The notes under the pieces: model-generated | What the model was told of the DNA's origin: nothing | The model's input: only the letters and a program-made list of their open reading frames with translations | Databases searched by the model: none | Shown here: in pieces, positions 33,758 through 41,616 of the stretch | Layout: each line of letters begins with the position of its first letter | Position numbering within the stretch: the stretch's first letter is position 1 | Made by a program: the position numbers and the translations under genes | Assembly: GCA_003555025.1 (NCBI GenBank) | Contig: PWHV01000017.1 | Coordinates: 1-42,754 of the forward strand | Length of the DNA: 42,754 nucleotides | From: Methanomassiliicoccaceae archaeon | GTDB taxonomy: Archaea > Thermoplasmatota > Thermoplasmata > Methanomassiliicoccales > Methanomethylophilaceae | Direction: 5' to 3'

Positions 33758-33830
33758 TGCTCCCGCCGGGATTTGAACCCGGGTCGAAGGCTCGAGAGGC
33801 CCTCATGATTGGCCACTACACTACGGGAGC
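33758..33830 (-). tRNA. tRNA-Glu (anticodon CTC)
   Basis: It folds as a complete 73-base tRNA: acceptor stem GCTCCCG/CGGGAGC, a D arm, anticodon stem AGGGC/GCCTT with loop CTCTCGA giving anticodon CTC, T arm CCCGG-GTTCAAAT-CCCGG, and discriminator A. CCA is not encoded. Its 3' end faces the AT-rich island that carries the surface protein, a usual place for integration of foreign DNA. Confidence 0.96.
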
Positions 33831-33854
33831 GTGAAACTGGTGAAAGCACGGCTG

Positions 33855-33867
33855 TTAATATATTTTT
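33855..33867 (-). promoter_or_regulatory. TATA box of tRNA-Glu
   Basis: AAAATATATTAAC on the minus strand lies about 30 bases before the tRNA 5' end, the expected archaeal spacing. Confidence 0.6.
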
Positions 33868-33880
33868 TGACTGCTCCCGC

Positions 33881-34645
33881 TCAGACTCCAGGCATCGGCG
33901 GGGAATGGCGCTTGTGGCGGTTGGCGGCCACCCGCTGCTCGATGTCCATCACCCGGGCCATGGTGGCTTCCAGGCCCTCGGCGATCTCCTCCGGGGACGT
34001 GCTGTCCTGTATGCCCTGGAGGATGATGTCCAGCTCCTCGTAGGAAATCCCCATCTCGTCCTCGTCGCTCTGCCCCTCCCAGAGGTCGGCGCTCGGCGCC
34101 CTCGTGATTATCTCCTGCGGAAGGTCCAGGTGCTTCGCCAGCCGCCACACGTTTGTCTTGTAGAGGTTGCCTATCGGTAGCGCGTCGCAGGCGCCGTCGC
34201 CGTGCTTGGTGAAATATCCCATGAGCAGCTCGCTCTTGTTGCCGGTGCCCATCACCAGGAGGTTCCCGGCGCGGGCGAAGTGGTAGAGCACCGTCATCCG
34301 GCAGCGGGCCATCACGTTCCCTCTCTCCAGCCGGTCGTCAAGTCCCAGGGCGACATCGAAGGCGTCCACCATCCCTTGGATGGGGACCACCCGGTAATCG
34401 CTGCCGATGGACCGGCTGTAGGACTCCGTCAGCATCCCGTCCTCCCGCGGGGAGGCGTCCGATGGCATGTGTATGTTGAGGACCTTTTTCCCGCCGAGGG
34501 CGTCAGCGCAGAGGCGGCTGACCAATGCGGAGTCTATCCCTCCGCTCAGGCCCACCACGACGCCGGAGGCGCCGGCGTCGTCGACCACGGATGAGATGAA
34601 GTCCTGGATCCCCTCCAATGTCTGAAGGGGGAATTCCTCGGTCAT
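33881..34645 (-). CDS. nadE: NH3-dependent NAD synthetase
   Basis: Converts deamido-NAD to NAD using ATP and ammonia. From ATG 34645 it has 254 residues, so it is the short form without a fused glutaminase domain. The PP-loop is GLSGGIDSAL (32-41), and the NAD-synthetase blocks MGTGNKSELLMGYFTKHGDGACD and PIGNLYKT...LAKHL...PSADLWEGQSDEDE are present. The frame is open ten codons further upstream without homology. It is divergent from a nitrilase-family gene with only 84 bases between, which raises the question of whether that protein supplies ammonia. Confidence 0.95.
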   Translation of the reverse strand: MTEEFPLQTLEGIQDFISSVVDDAGASGVVVGLSGGIDSALVSRLCADALGGKKVLNIHMPSDASPREDGMLTESYSRSIGSDYRVVPIQGMVDAFDVALGLDDRLERGNVMARCRMTVLYHFARAGNLLVMGTGNKSELLMGYFTKHGDGACDALPIGNLYKTNVWRLAKHLDLPQEIITRAPSADLWEGQSDEDEMGISYEELDIILQGIQDSTSPEEIAEGLEATMARVMDIEQRVAANRHKRHSPPMPGV

Positions 34646-34729
34646 GCCTACCCATAGCAGGAGGGCGCTTTTCAAGGTTGCGACCGCTAATCAGAAAAAT
34701 TCATAAACAGCGATGGCGTCCTCATTCAG
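34646..34729. promoter_or_regulatory. Divergent promoter region, nadE / nitrilase
   Basis: An 84-base spacer. AATTCATAAAC on the plus strand is centred about 27 bases before ATG 34730 and supports a leaderless nitrilase transcript. The same AT-rich block read on the minus strand (TTTATGAATTTTT) lies about 60 bases before the nadE start. Confidence 0.5.
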
Positions 34730-35518
34730 ATGAGAGTCACGCTGGTCCAGTCGTTGAGCGCCGCGGACGGTTCCGGAGACAACCTGGATGCCATCGGATC
34801 GGCCGTTAAGGAGGCGAAGGGCGAAGTGGTGGTCTTTCCTGAGCTCTACCTCTGCGGCTACAGCACCGCCCCAGAGCTGAAAGACCGCGTGGCCCAGAAC
34901 ACCGAGCGCTGGCGCAACGAGCTGATGCGCATCTCCTCCGAGAGTTGCAAGTGGCTGATAGTGGGCGCCGCCCTTCTCGACAGCGATGGGCTGAAGAATG
35001 TGCTCTGGGTACTCTCGCCCGACGGCGGGGAGCAGCGCTACGACAAGATACATCTCGCCCAGTTCGGAGAGTTCGAGGAGGGCGCGGCATTCGTGCCCGG
35101 CGACCGAGCCCTAATGGTGGACATCGGCGGCTTCCGCTTCGGCCTCTCCATATGCTACGACCTGTTCTTCCCCGAGCTTTGCCGTCGCTACGCGCTGATG
35201 GGCGCTGACGTGCTGCTGTGCGCATCGGCGTCCCCGATGCGCTCGCAGACCCCCTTCGAGAGGGTGCTTCCGGCGAGGGCGGTGGAGAATACCTGCTACG
35301 TCCTCTTCGTGAACAACGTCGGCGATCTCGACAAGTTCCAGTACTTCGGCGGCAGCCGGGCGATATCCCCCCTGGGCCATGAGATGGAGTCCTGCGGCGA
35401 CTCGGGCCACTGCCTGCTCGAGGTCGAGCTCCAGCGCAACGAGCTGGAGCGCGCCCGTGAAGGGAGGCCCACCCTCAGGGACCACCGCGGCGACGTCGAC
35501 TGGGGCAACGCTGTATGA
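34730..35518 (+). CDS. Nitrilase-superfamily carbon-nitrogen hydrolase
   Basis: Predicted amidase of the nitrilase superfamily, 262 residues. The catalytic Glu-Lys-Cys triad is visible as Glu38 (VVFPELYLCGY), Lys106 (YDKIHLAQFGEFEEG) and Cys142 (LSICYDLFFPEL). The likely reaction is release of ammonia from an amide, for example omega-amidase or glutaminase; the exact substrate is unknown. It is divergent from nadE and overlaps the next gene, an antiporter, as ATGA. Free-standing nitrilase proteins resemble the glutaminase domain fused to NAD synthetase in other organisms, so a role as ammonia donor is possible. Confidence 0.93.
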   Translation: MRVTLVQSLSAADGSGDNLDAIGSAVKEAKGEVVVFPELYLCGYSTAPELKDRVAQNTERWRNELMRISSESCKWLIVGAALLDSDGLKNVLWVLSPDGGEQRYDKIHLAQFGEFEEGAAFVPGDRALMVDIGGFRFGLSICYDLFFPELCRRYALMGADVLLCASASPMRSQTPFERVLPARAVENTCYVLFVNNVGDLDKFQYFGGSRAISPLGHEMESCGDSGHCLLEVELQRNELERAREGRPTLRDHRGDVDWGNAV

Positions 35519-36753
35519 TCAACGAGTACTTCATACTCCTCATAATCGTATCGCTGGCTTTGGTAATGCCTCTGTTGCTGCAGCGCAGCAACATACCCGG
35601 AGTGGTGGGGGAGATCGCTGCCGGCATGGCCGTCGGGCTCCTGTTCTTCATCATACACCAGGTCACCGGCGAGGCCTACATCGGCGAGTACCCGTCGGTG
35701 GACTTCCTCGCCCACATCGGCTTCATCTTCCTGATGTTCCTCTCCGGCCTGGAACTGGATTTCGTCCGCATCGGCAGCCAGGGCCGCAGGAGACAGGCGA
35801 AGGGGGTGCTGTTCTTCTTTATGACGCTGGTCATCGCCTACTTACTGGTGGTTTTGCTCAACCATCTGACCTCCGCCGGACTGGAGGCGGTGTTCTTCGC
35901 CATCGTGCTCGCCACCACCTCATTGGCGGTGGTGCTCACCGTGGTGCGGGAGATGATGCTGAACCGGCGCCCCCTGGGCCAAGAGCTTATAGTCAACGCG
36001 GTTATAGCCGACGTGTCCGCAATGGTCATGCTCACCCTGTACGCCATAACCGTGGACCTCAGCAACTCCGATGACCTCATCTACCCGTTGATGGCGGGGT
36101 CGATCCTCCTGGCCATACTGGTGTTCTTCATCGTCGTATACCGCATCGGAAACTGGGCGATGTGGTACTTCCCTGACACCCTGAGGCGTTTCTTCGCCTC
36201 CAAGGACCCCCATGAGCTGGGGGTACGGGCGTCGCTGGTGGTGATATTCGGATTCGTGGCCATATCCTCGTTGGTGGACAGCAAGGCCCTCACCGTCCTC
36301 GGCGCGTTCCTGGCCGGCGCCGCCATATCCATGCTCTTCCGGGACTCCTTGCTCCTGGGGGAGAAGCTCAACGGCATCGGCTACGGTTTCTTCATCCCGG
36401 TGTTCTTCATAACCATCGGCATCAATTTCGCTTTCGCCGACGTGCTGCGGGCGGAGACGCTCATCCTGCTTCCGGCGCTGGTGATCATCACCGCGGTGGC
36501 CAAGATGCTCCCCTTCGTCCTTATGAGCGATCGGCTTAGGCTGAAGACCGATCTGTCCCAGGGCGTGCTGATGACCGGGGGCCTCACCCTGATGATCGCC
36601 GGGGCGGAGATCGGCCTCGACCTCGGCGTCCTAGACGCGGCCAACTACGGTCTCCTCATCCTTTTGGCCGTGGTGCTGGCCGTCATCACCCCCACCCTCT
36701 TCCGCTACCTGTATTATCGTTTGGAGCTTGATGACGGAGGTGACGCGACATGA
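35515..36753 (+). CDS. CPA2-family cation/proton antiporter (third copy, RCK-linked)
   Basis: Membrane exchanger of 412 residues, about 12 helices. It is distinct from the tandem pair at 9.4-12.2 kb: the ion-site helix has a single Asp166 (NAVIADVSAM) instead of an Asp pair, and the RGEVGIIIA motif is absent. FLSGLELD is near residue 75. It overlaps the nitrilase gene upstream and the RCK gene downstream, both as ATGA, so all three are translationally coupled. Antiporters of this family paired with RCK/TrkA-C proteins are known to move K+ or NH4+, for example AmhT/AmhM of alkaliphilic Bacillus; here that is an analogy. Confidence 0.9.
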   Translation: MINEYFILLIIVSLALVMPLLLQRSNIPGVVGEIAAGMAVGLLFFIIHQVTGEAYIGEYPSVDFLAHIGFIFLMFLSGLELDFVRIGSQGRRRQAKGVLFFFMTLVIAYLLVVLLNHLTSAGLEAVFFAIVLATTSLAVVLTVVREMMLNRRPLGQELIVNAVIADVSAMVMLTLYAITVDLSNSDDLIYPLMAGSILLAILVFFIVVYRIGNWAMWYFPDTLRRFFASKDPHELGVRASLVVIFGFVAISSLVDSKALTVLGAFLAGAAISMLFRDSLLLGEKLNGIGYGFFIPVFFITIGINFAFADVLRAETLILLPALVIITAVAKMLPFVLMSDRLRLKTDLSQGVLMTGGLTLMIAGAEIGLDLGVLDAANYGLLILLAVVLAVITPTLFRYLYYRLELDDGGDAT

Positions 36754-38078
36754 GGATACTGATAATCGGCGGCGGAAGGATGGGCCAAGAGCTTATGGCC
36801 TCCACCCCCAAAGCGCTGGTGGTGGAGGCCAACCCCCGCCGCCTCGAGACCCTGCGCGGGCTCTTCGGAGAGGAGAGGGTGATCGAAGGGCCGTGGAGGG
36901 AGGAGCACCTGGACATCCCTGGCCTCGAGGGCATCGTCGCCGCCACCCATGAGGACGAGCGCAACATCAACATCGCGCAGACCGCCCGCGAGCGCGGCAT
37001 GAGGTACGTGGTGGTCAAGGTCAAGCACCCCGCCCGCGTGGACGAGCTGCACGACATGGGCTTCGAGGATGTCATATGCCCCCATCAGTTCGCCGCCAAG
37101 GCCATACGCGCGTCCTTGACGCCGCGCTCGAAGGACCTCATCGAGATACCCGTGTTCCCCGACTCACCCCACATCGGCAAGAGGATGGAGGACCTGGGTT
37201 TCGGCCTTGATGCCATCGTCGTCGGCGTGGTGAGGAACGGCTCCGTCATCCGCGCCTGCGGACTGAGGATCGAATCAGGGGACCATATTATCGTGGTGTC
37301 CATAGGTTGGCGCTCCAAGGAGCTGCAGCGCACCATCGTGCGCAAGGAGAGCCGCATGCGTCCGTTCGAATCCATCACCGTCCTTCTCGCCGAGGAGGGC
37401 GACCTCAACAGCACCATGTCCGAGTCGCTCTACATGGCGAGGCTCTTCGACACCCGTGTGGACATCGTATCCTCCAACCCTAAGCTGCTGGAGAAGGGCA
37501 AGGAGATGGCCCGCGTCTCGGGTGTGGAGCGAAATGCGATCGCCGTGCCCTCGCTGGACCTCGGGACGCTCCCTTCGCTCCTGGATGAGTGGGAGCTCAA
37601 GGGCTGCTGCGTGGCCCTGCGCCCCTCCTCATCGTACCGGGAGCGCCGGCGATTCAGCAAATGGAAGCTCTACCGCTTCCTCCGCGATGTGGAGACCCCG
37701 GTGCTGATATGCCGCCAGCGCCACCCGTACCAGTCGGTGCTCAATGTGCTGGATGAGCATGCCGGCAGCGCGGCGGTGACTGAGCTGGTGTTCAAGCTCG
37801 GCTTCCTCAGCCGCGCCCGGCTGCGCGTCCTGCGCTACGGTTACGTGGACCCCCGCGAGCAGGAGAGGCTGGTGGAGAGGCTTACCAAGCTCTACGGAGT
37901 GCACTGCAGCGACGAGCCGCTGGTCGGAAATCCCACCTTGGAGTTCGTCAGCGAGCTCAGCTCTGGGGACCGCGACCTCACCGTGTTGAACTGGGACAGC
38001 TACAGCATCAACATCGACATATTGGGCCGCGCCATAATGGACGGGCCGTCGTCACTGCTGCTGATGCGGGGCGACTAG
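36750..38078 (+). CDS. RCK (TrkA-N/TrkA-C) regulator with USP-like C-terminal half
   Basis: Cytoplasmic ligand-gated regulator of the upstream antiporter, 442 residues. The Rossmann nucleotide-binding domain starts MRILIIGGGRMGQE (GXGXXG form) and runs to about residue 120. A TrkA-C domain follows (IPVFPDSPHIGKRMEDLGFG...GDHIIVVS, about 128-190). The remaining 240 residues look like one or two universal-stress-protein-like or cation-regulatory repeats (FESITVLLAEEGDLN, TPVLICRQRH). ATG 36750 overlaps the antiporter stop. The ligand could be NAD(H), ATP or a cyclic dinucleotide; sequence alone does not say. Confidence 0.88.
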   Translation: MRILIIGGGRMGQELMASTPKALVVEANPRRLETLRGLFGEERVIEGPWREEHLDIPGLEGIVAATHEDERNINIAQTARERGMRYVVVKVKHPARVDELHDMGFEDVICPHQFAAKAIRASLTPRSKDLIEIPVFPDSPHIGKRMEDLGFGLDAIVVGVVRNGSVIRACGLRIESGDHIIVVSIGWRSKELQRTIVRKESRMRPFESITVLLAEEGDLNSTMSESLYMARLFDTRVDIVSSNPKLLEKGKEMARVSGVERNAIAVPSLDLGTLPSLLDEWELKGCCVALRPSSSYRERRRFSKWKLYRFLRDVETPVLICRQRHPYQSVLNVLDEHAGSAAVTELVFKLGFLSRARLRVLRYGYVDPREQERLVERLTKLYGVHCSDEPLVGNPTLEFVSELSSGDRDLTVLNWDSYSINIDILGRAIMDGPSSLLLMRGD

Positions 38079-38081
38079 AAA

Positions 38082-38090
38082 CGTTTTAAT
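38082..38090 (+). promoter_or_regulatory. TATA box of tRNA-Ser
   Basis: CGTTTTAAT lies about 30 bases before the tRNA-Ser 5' end, right after the RCK gene stop. Confidence 0.55.
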
Positions 38091-38115
38091 CACAGGAGCA
38101 ATTTCACTGCCACAG

Positions 38116-38203
38116 GCCGAGATAGCCCAGCCCGGTAAGGCGCGAGCCTGGAAAGCTCGTGGGGTTCTTCCCCTCGGGAGTTCAAATCTCCCTCTCGGCG
38201 CCA
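38116..38203 (+). tRNA. tRNA-Ser (anticodon GGA)
   Basis: Acceptor stem GCCGAGA/TCTCGGC, anticodon stem CGAGC/GCTCG with loop CTGGAAA giving anticodon GGA, a long class II variable arm (GGGGTTCTTCCCC), T arm GGGAG-TTCAAAT-CTCCC, discriminator G, and an encoded CCA at 38201-38203. Confidence 0.97.
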
Positions 38204-38272
38204 TCCTATTCTCCGAGGGCATAACGGAATAAATAACAGGAAGTGAATCATCAAAGGACGCTGGTGAGACAG

Positions 38273-38770
38273 ATGAGGGTGAACGCCGATCTTTACGTGA
38301 AGGACGTCCCCGGCCAACTGGTCGCGGCTTTGGAGCCTGTATCCGTCATGGAAGGGAACATCGTGGGCGTGGTGCACCACCGCGACCAGGTAATGAACGA
38401 CCGCATCGGCGTCAACATAACCTTCGAACTCTTGGACTCCGAGCGCCTCGACAAGCTGCTGGGCATATGGAAGGACCGCGACGTGCGCGTGTCCCGCATC
38501 GCTTCGGTGGTGGAGACCTACCCGCTCGACTATCTGCTCATCGGGGAGATATCGCCGTCGCGTCTCGAGGAGATCCTCGACGAGGTGAAGGACATGCTGG
38601 GCATGGAGGCCCTCGACATCCGCTACTCATCGGTGATGGAGTCGGGCAGCCGCACCGCCCTCATCAACGCCAAGCTCACCAACAGGGAGAACCTCCGCAA
38701 GGCGGAGGACATGATCGCCTCCATGGTCCAGGAGAAGGGCATCGTCGCCGTCAGGGGGCTGGGGAAATGA
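38273..38770 (+). CDS. ACT-domain protein, likely regulator of homoserine dehydrogenase
   Basis: A 165-residue cytoplasmic protein. An N-terminal ACT domain (VNADLYVKDVPGQLVAALEPVSVMEGNIVGVVH) probably binds an amino acid. The second half (from about residue 80) has no family I can name. ATG 38273 has GGTGAG five bases upstream; the upstream GTG 38243 lacks a ribosome site. The stop overlaps the start of the homoserine dehydrogenase gene as ATGA. Since that enzyme lacks its own ACT domain, the split protein may provide feedback control by threonine; similar pairs occur in other archaea. Confidence 0.85.
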   Translation: MRVNADLYVKDVPGQLVAALEPVSVMEGNIVGVVHHRDQVMNDRIGVNITFELLDSERLDKLLGIWKDRDVRVSRIASVVETYPLDYLLIGEISPSRLEEILDEVKDMLGMEALDIRYSSVMESGSRTALINAKLTNRENLRKAEDMIASMVQEKGIVAVRGLGK

Positions 38771-39777
38771 GCGTGGACATCGCCATCGCCGGCTTCGGCA
38801 CGGTGGGGCAGGGATTCGCCGAGGTGCTCGCCCTGCGCCAGGACATGATCAGGGAGGCCTTCGGCACCGAGGCGAGGATCGTTGCCGCCTTCGACTCCGG
38901 CAGCGCCGTCTACGACGAGGAGGGCCTGGACCCCTTGGCCCTCATCACCGCCAAGACGGAGACTGGGAAAGTTGGCGACGAGCCGCTGGTGGACGGCGCC
39001 GCGTTCCTGGAGTCGATAGACTACGATGTGCTGGTGGAGGTGAGCCCCACCGACATCGTCACCGGCGGAGCGGGGCTGCACCACATCAAGGGAGCCCTCG
39101 CCGCCGGCAGGCATGTTATCACCGTCAACAAAGGCCCGCTGGCCCTGGCGTTCGCCGAGCTTGACTCCCTGGCAAAGGAGAACGGGGTGCAGATGCGCTA
39201 CGAGGGCTCGGTGGGAGGGGCGATGCCCATCGTCAACCTCTGCCGCGAGAGCCTGATGGGTCAGGAGATCGGCTCGGTGATGGGAATCCTGAACGGCACC
39301 TGCAACTTCATACTCAGCCGCATGGACGACGGGCTCCCGTTCGAGCAGGCGCTCAAAGAGGCCCAGGAGCTGGGCTACGCGGAGGCCGACCCCGGTTACG
39401 ACATCGACGGCGTGGACACCGCCTGCAAGGTGGTGATCCTCGCCAACTCCGTCTTCGGCATAGAATGCAGCTACGAGGACGTGGACGTCACCGGCATAAC
39501 GGCGATAAGCGAGGAGGCGGTGGCCATGGCGGCGGAGCAGAACTACTGCATCCGGCTGATCGGCGAGATATCCCCGGAGAGGTTGGAGGTGTCGCCGCGG
39601 CTTGTCACCAAGGGTCATCCCCTCAGCGTCACCGGGACGCTCAACGTGGCCCAGGTGAACACCGACCTCGCCGGCCCGATAAGCATATCCGGCCGCGGGG
39701 CGGGGAGGTCGGAGACCGCATCGGCCATACTCAGCGACCTGCTGGCGATGATGCGTTCCTTCGTCAATACTAAATAA
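38767..39777 (+). CDS. hom: Homoserine dehydrogenase
   Basis: Reduces aspartate semialdehyde to homoserine, the branch to threonine, isoleucine and methionine. It has 336 residues, with the NAD(P) site IAGFGTVGQGFAEVL at the N-terminus and the catalytic core GILNGTCNFIL and EAQELGYAEADPGYDIDGVDTACK. There is no C-terminal ACT domain. ATG 38767 overlaps the upstream ACT gene by four bases. Citramalate synthase lies 60 bases downstream, so this is an isoleucine/threonine precursor cluster. Confidence 0.96.
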   Translation: MSVDIAIAGFGTVGQGFAEVLALRQDMIREAFGTEARIVAAFDSGSAVYDEEGLDPLALITAKTETGKVGDEPLVDGAAFLESIDYDVLVEVSPTDIVTGGAGLHHIKGALAAGRHVITVNKGPLALAFAELDSLAKENGVQMRYEGSVGGAMPIVNLCRESLMGQEIGSVMGILNGTCNFILSRMDDGLPFEQALKEAQELGYAEADPGYDIDGVDTACKVVILANSVFGIECSYEDVDVTGITAISEEAVAMAAEQNYCIRLIGEISPERLEVSPRLVTKGHPLSVTGTLNVAQVNTDLAGPISISGRGAGRSETASAILSDLLAMMRSFVNTK

Positions 39778-39837
39778 TACCCACGGGATAGTCACATGGG
39801 CCTCCGGGCCTAGAACTCACAAGGGTTGATCGCATTA

Positions 39838-41409
39838 TTGGCCGATAGAGTTGTATTGTACGACACCACCCTCAGGGATGGTGCCCAGACCGAAGGGGTC
39901 TCATTCTCGATCGAGGACAAGCTGGAGATACTGCAAAGGCTGGACGAGTTCGGCATTGATTTCGTGGAGGGGGGCTGGCCCTCCTCCAACCCCAAGGACG
40001 ACCAGTTCTTCGAGCAGGCCCAGGGGATCGAACTGAGGAACACCAAGCTGGTGGCGTTCGGCTCCACGCGCCGGGCGAAGAACAGCGCCGACCGCGACGA
40101 TGGGCTGGCATCCCTCATCGCCGCCGGAACGGAATGGATATGCATCTTCGGCAAGACCTGGGACCTGCACGTGGAGAAGGCGCTGCAGGTCAGCCTGGAT
40201 GAGAACCTGGAGATCGTCAAGGACAGCGTCGAGCACCTGCGGGCCGAAGGCAAGAGGGTCGTATTCGACGCGGAGCACTTCTTCGACGGCTACAAGGACA
40301 ACCCCGAATACGCGCTGGAGGTGCTCAAGGCCGCCGAGGCCGGCGGTGCCGAATGGGTGGTGCTCTGCGACACCAACGGAGGGTCGCTGCCCTACGACGT
40401 GGCGAAGGCGGTGAAGAAGGTCATGGAGACCGTGGGGGTGCCGGTGGGCGTCCACTGCCACAACGACTCCGACCTGGCGGTCGCCTGCTCCCACGCCGGC
40501 GTCCGCATGGGCGCCACCATGGTGCAGGGCACGATCAACGGCATCGGCGAGCGTTGCGGCAACGCCAACCTCTGCTCCATAATACCCAACCTGGTCCTGA
40601 AGATGGGGGTGGAGACATCCGTGCCCGACCTCGGCAAGCTGCGCTCGCTCAGCAACTTCATCGGCGACATCAGCAACCTCTTCCCCCAGCCAGGGATGCC
40701 CTATGTGGGGGAGAGGGCCTTCGCCCACAAGGGCGGGGTGCACGTCAGCGCCATGGCCCGCGACTCGCGGACCTACGAGCACATCGACCCGCAGACGGTG
40801 GGCAACCGCCGCCGCTTCCTGGTGTCGGAGATGTCGGGCAGCAGCAGCATCCTGGAGAAGGTGAGGGAGCTGGGCATTGACGACCAGCGCGAGGACAGTA
40901 AGCCCATCCTCGAGCACATCAAGGCGCTGGAGTCGCAGGGCTTCCAGTTCGACGGCGCCGAGGCCAGCTTCGAGCTCCTCGTCCGCCGCTTCCGCGAGGA
41001 GCAACGGACCCCGTTCGAGATGGAGGGTTTCCGCCTGTTCATAGACTCGCAGATGGGGTCCAAGCTGACCTCCGAGGCTTCGGTCAAGGTCGTCGACCGC
41101 AACGGTAACGTGGAGCACACCGCCTCCGACGGCGACGGTCCGGTGAACGCCCTCGACCAGGCGTTGAGGAAGGCGCTGGCGCGTTTCTTCCCCAAATTGA
41201 ACCGCGTGCGCCTCACCGACTACAAGGTCCGCGTCATCGACGAGAAGGCCGGTACCGCCGCCAAGGTGCGGGTGCTGATACGCTCCACCGACGGCGACAG
41301 CTCCTGGACCACAGTGGGCGTCTCCGAGAACATCATCGAGGCCTCGCTCATGGCCCTGGTGGACTCCATGGAGTACATCCTCATGAAGGAGGAGTACAAC
41401 GGAGTCTGA
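39838..41409 (+). CDS. cimA: Citramalate synthase (CimA)
   Basis: Condenses acetyl-CoA with pyruvate to (R)-citramalate, the start of the pyruvate route to isoleucine. It has 523 residues. The HMGL-like catalytic barrel opens with VVLYDTTLRDGAQTEGVSFS, has metal ligands in GVHCHNDSDLAVA and GTINGIGERCGNANL, and ends in a LeuA-type allosteric domain (from about residue 400). TTG 39838 is chosen because GGTTGAT lies seven bases upstream; TTG 39826 in frame is the alternative. The length fits the long CimA type rather than isopropylmalate or homocitrate synthase. It probably shares a transcript with hom. Confidence 0.92.
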   Translation: MADRVVLYDTTLRDGAQTEGVSFSIEDKLEILQRLDEFGIDFVEGGWPSSNPKDDQFFEQAQGIELRNTKLVAFGSTRRAKNSADRDDGLASLIAAGTEWICIFGKTWDLHVEKALQVSLDENLEIVKDSVEHLRAEGKRVVFDAEHFFDGYKDNPEYALEVLKAAEAGGAEWVVLCDTNGGSLPYDVAKAVKKVMETVGVPVGVHCHNDSDLAVACSHAGVRMGATMVQGTINGIGERCGNANLCSIIPNLVLKMGVETSVPDLGKLRSLSNFIGDISNLFPQPGMPYVGERAFAHKGGVHVSAMARDSRTYEHIDPQTVGNRRRFLVSEMSGSSSILEKVRELGIDDQREDSKPILEHIKALESQGFQFDGAEASFELLVRRFREEQRTPFEMEGFRLFIDSQMGSKLTSEASVKVVDRNGNVEHTASDGDGPVNALDQALRKALARFFPKLNRVRLTDYKVRVIDEKAGTAAKVRVLIRSTDGDSSWTTVGVSENIIEASLMALVDSMEYILMKEEYNGV

Positions 41410-41420
41410 AAGCTGAAAAA

Positions 41421-41479
41421 GGAGGGCCCCCGAGAATCTTTATGGTGGGGAAGTTGGAGAAGGTCCGCGGGGGCCCTCC
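41421..41479. repeat. Perfect 12-bp GC-rich inverted repeat after cimA
   Basis: GGAGGGCCCCCG (41421-41432) and CGGGGGCCCTCC (41468-41479) are exact complements with a 35-base loop, starting 11 bases after the cimA stop. The loop contains a TATA-like ATCTTTATGG. It could be a 3' untranslated hairpin, a terminator or a small RNA. The 207-base spacer to the photolyase gene contains nothing else coding. Confidence 0.8.
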
Positions 41480-41521
41480 GACGCGGTCATCATAAACTAA
41501 TTTCTAAAACATTATCGGGCG

Positions 41522-41539
41522 ATTATCAAAAGTGATAAT
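41522..41539. promoter_or_regulatory. Short palindrome upstream of photolyase
   Basis: ATTATCA and TGATAAT are complementary with a four-base spacer in an AT-rich block. They lie next to a TATA-like GATAATTAATCC (41534-41545), about 75 bases before the photolyase ATG. It could be an operator for that gene. Confidence 0.35.
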
Positions 41540-41616
41540 TAATCCTGTCCAGATGATGAGGCCCCTATCATCCGTGCGGACGGCAGCGTTATCCATGAGC
41601 ACAACGATGCCGCTTT

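Noticed and set aside
28154-33830. Attachment-site duplicate of the tRNA-Glu 3' end
   Set aside because: I looked for the tRNA 3' sequence near the left edge of the island and found no convincing copy.
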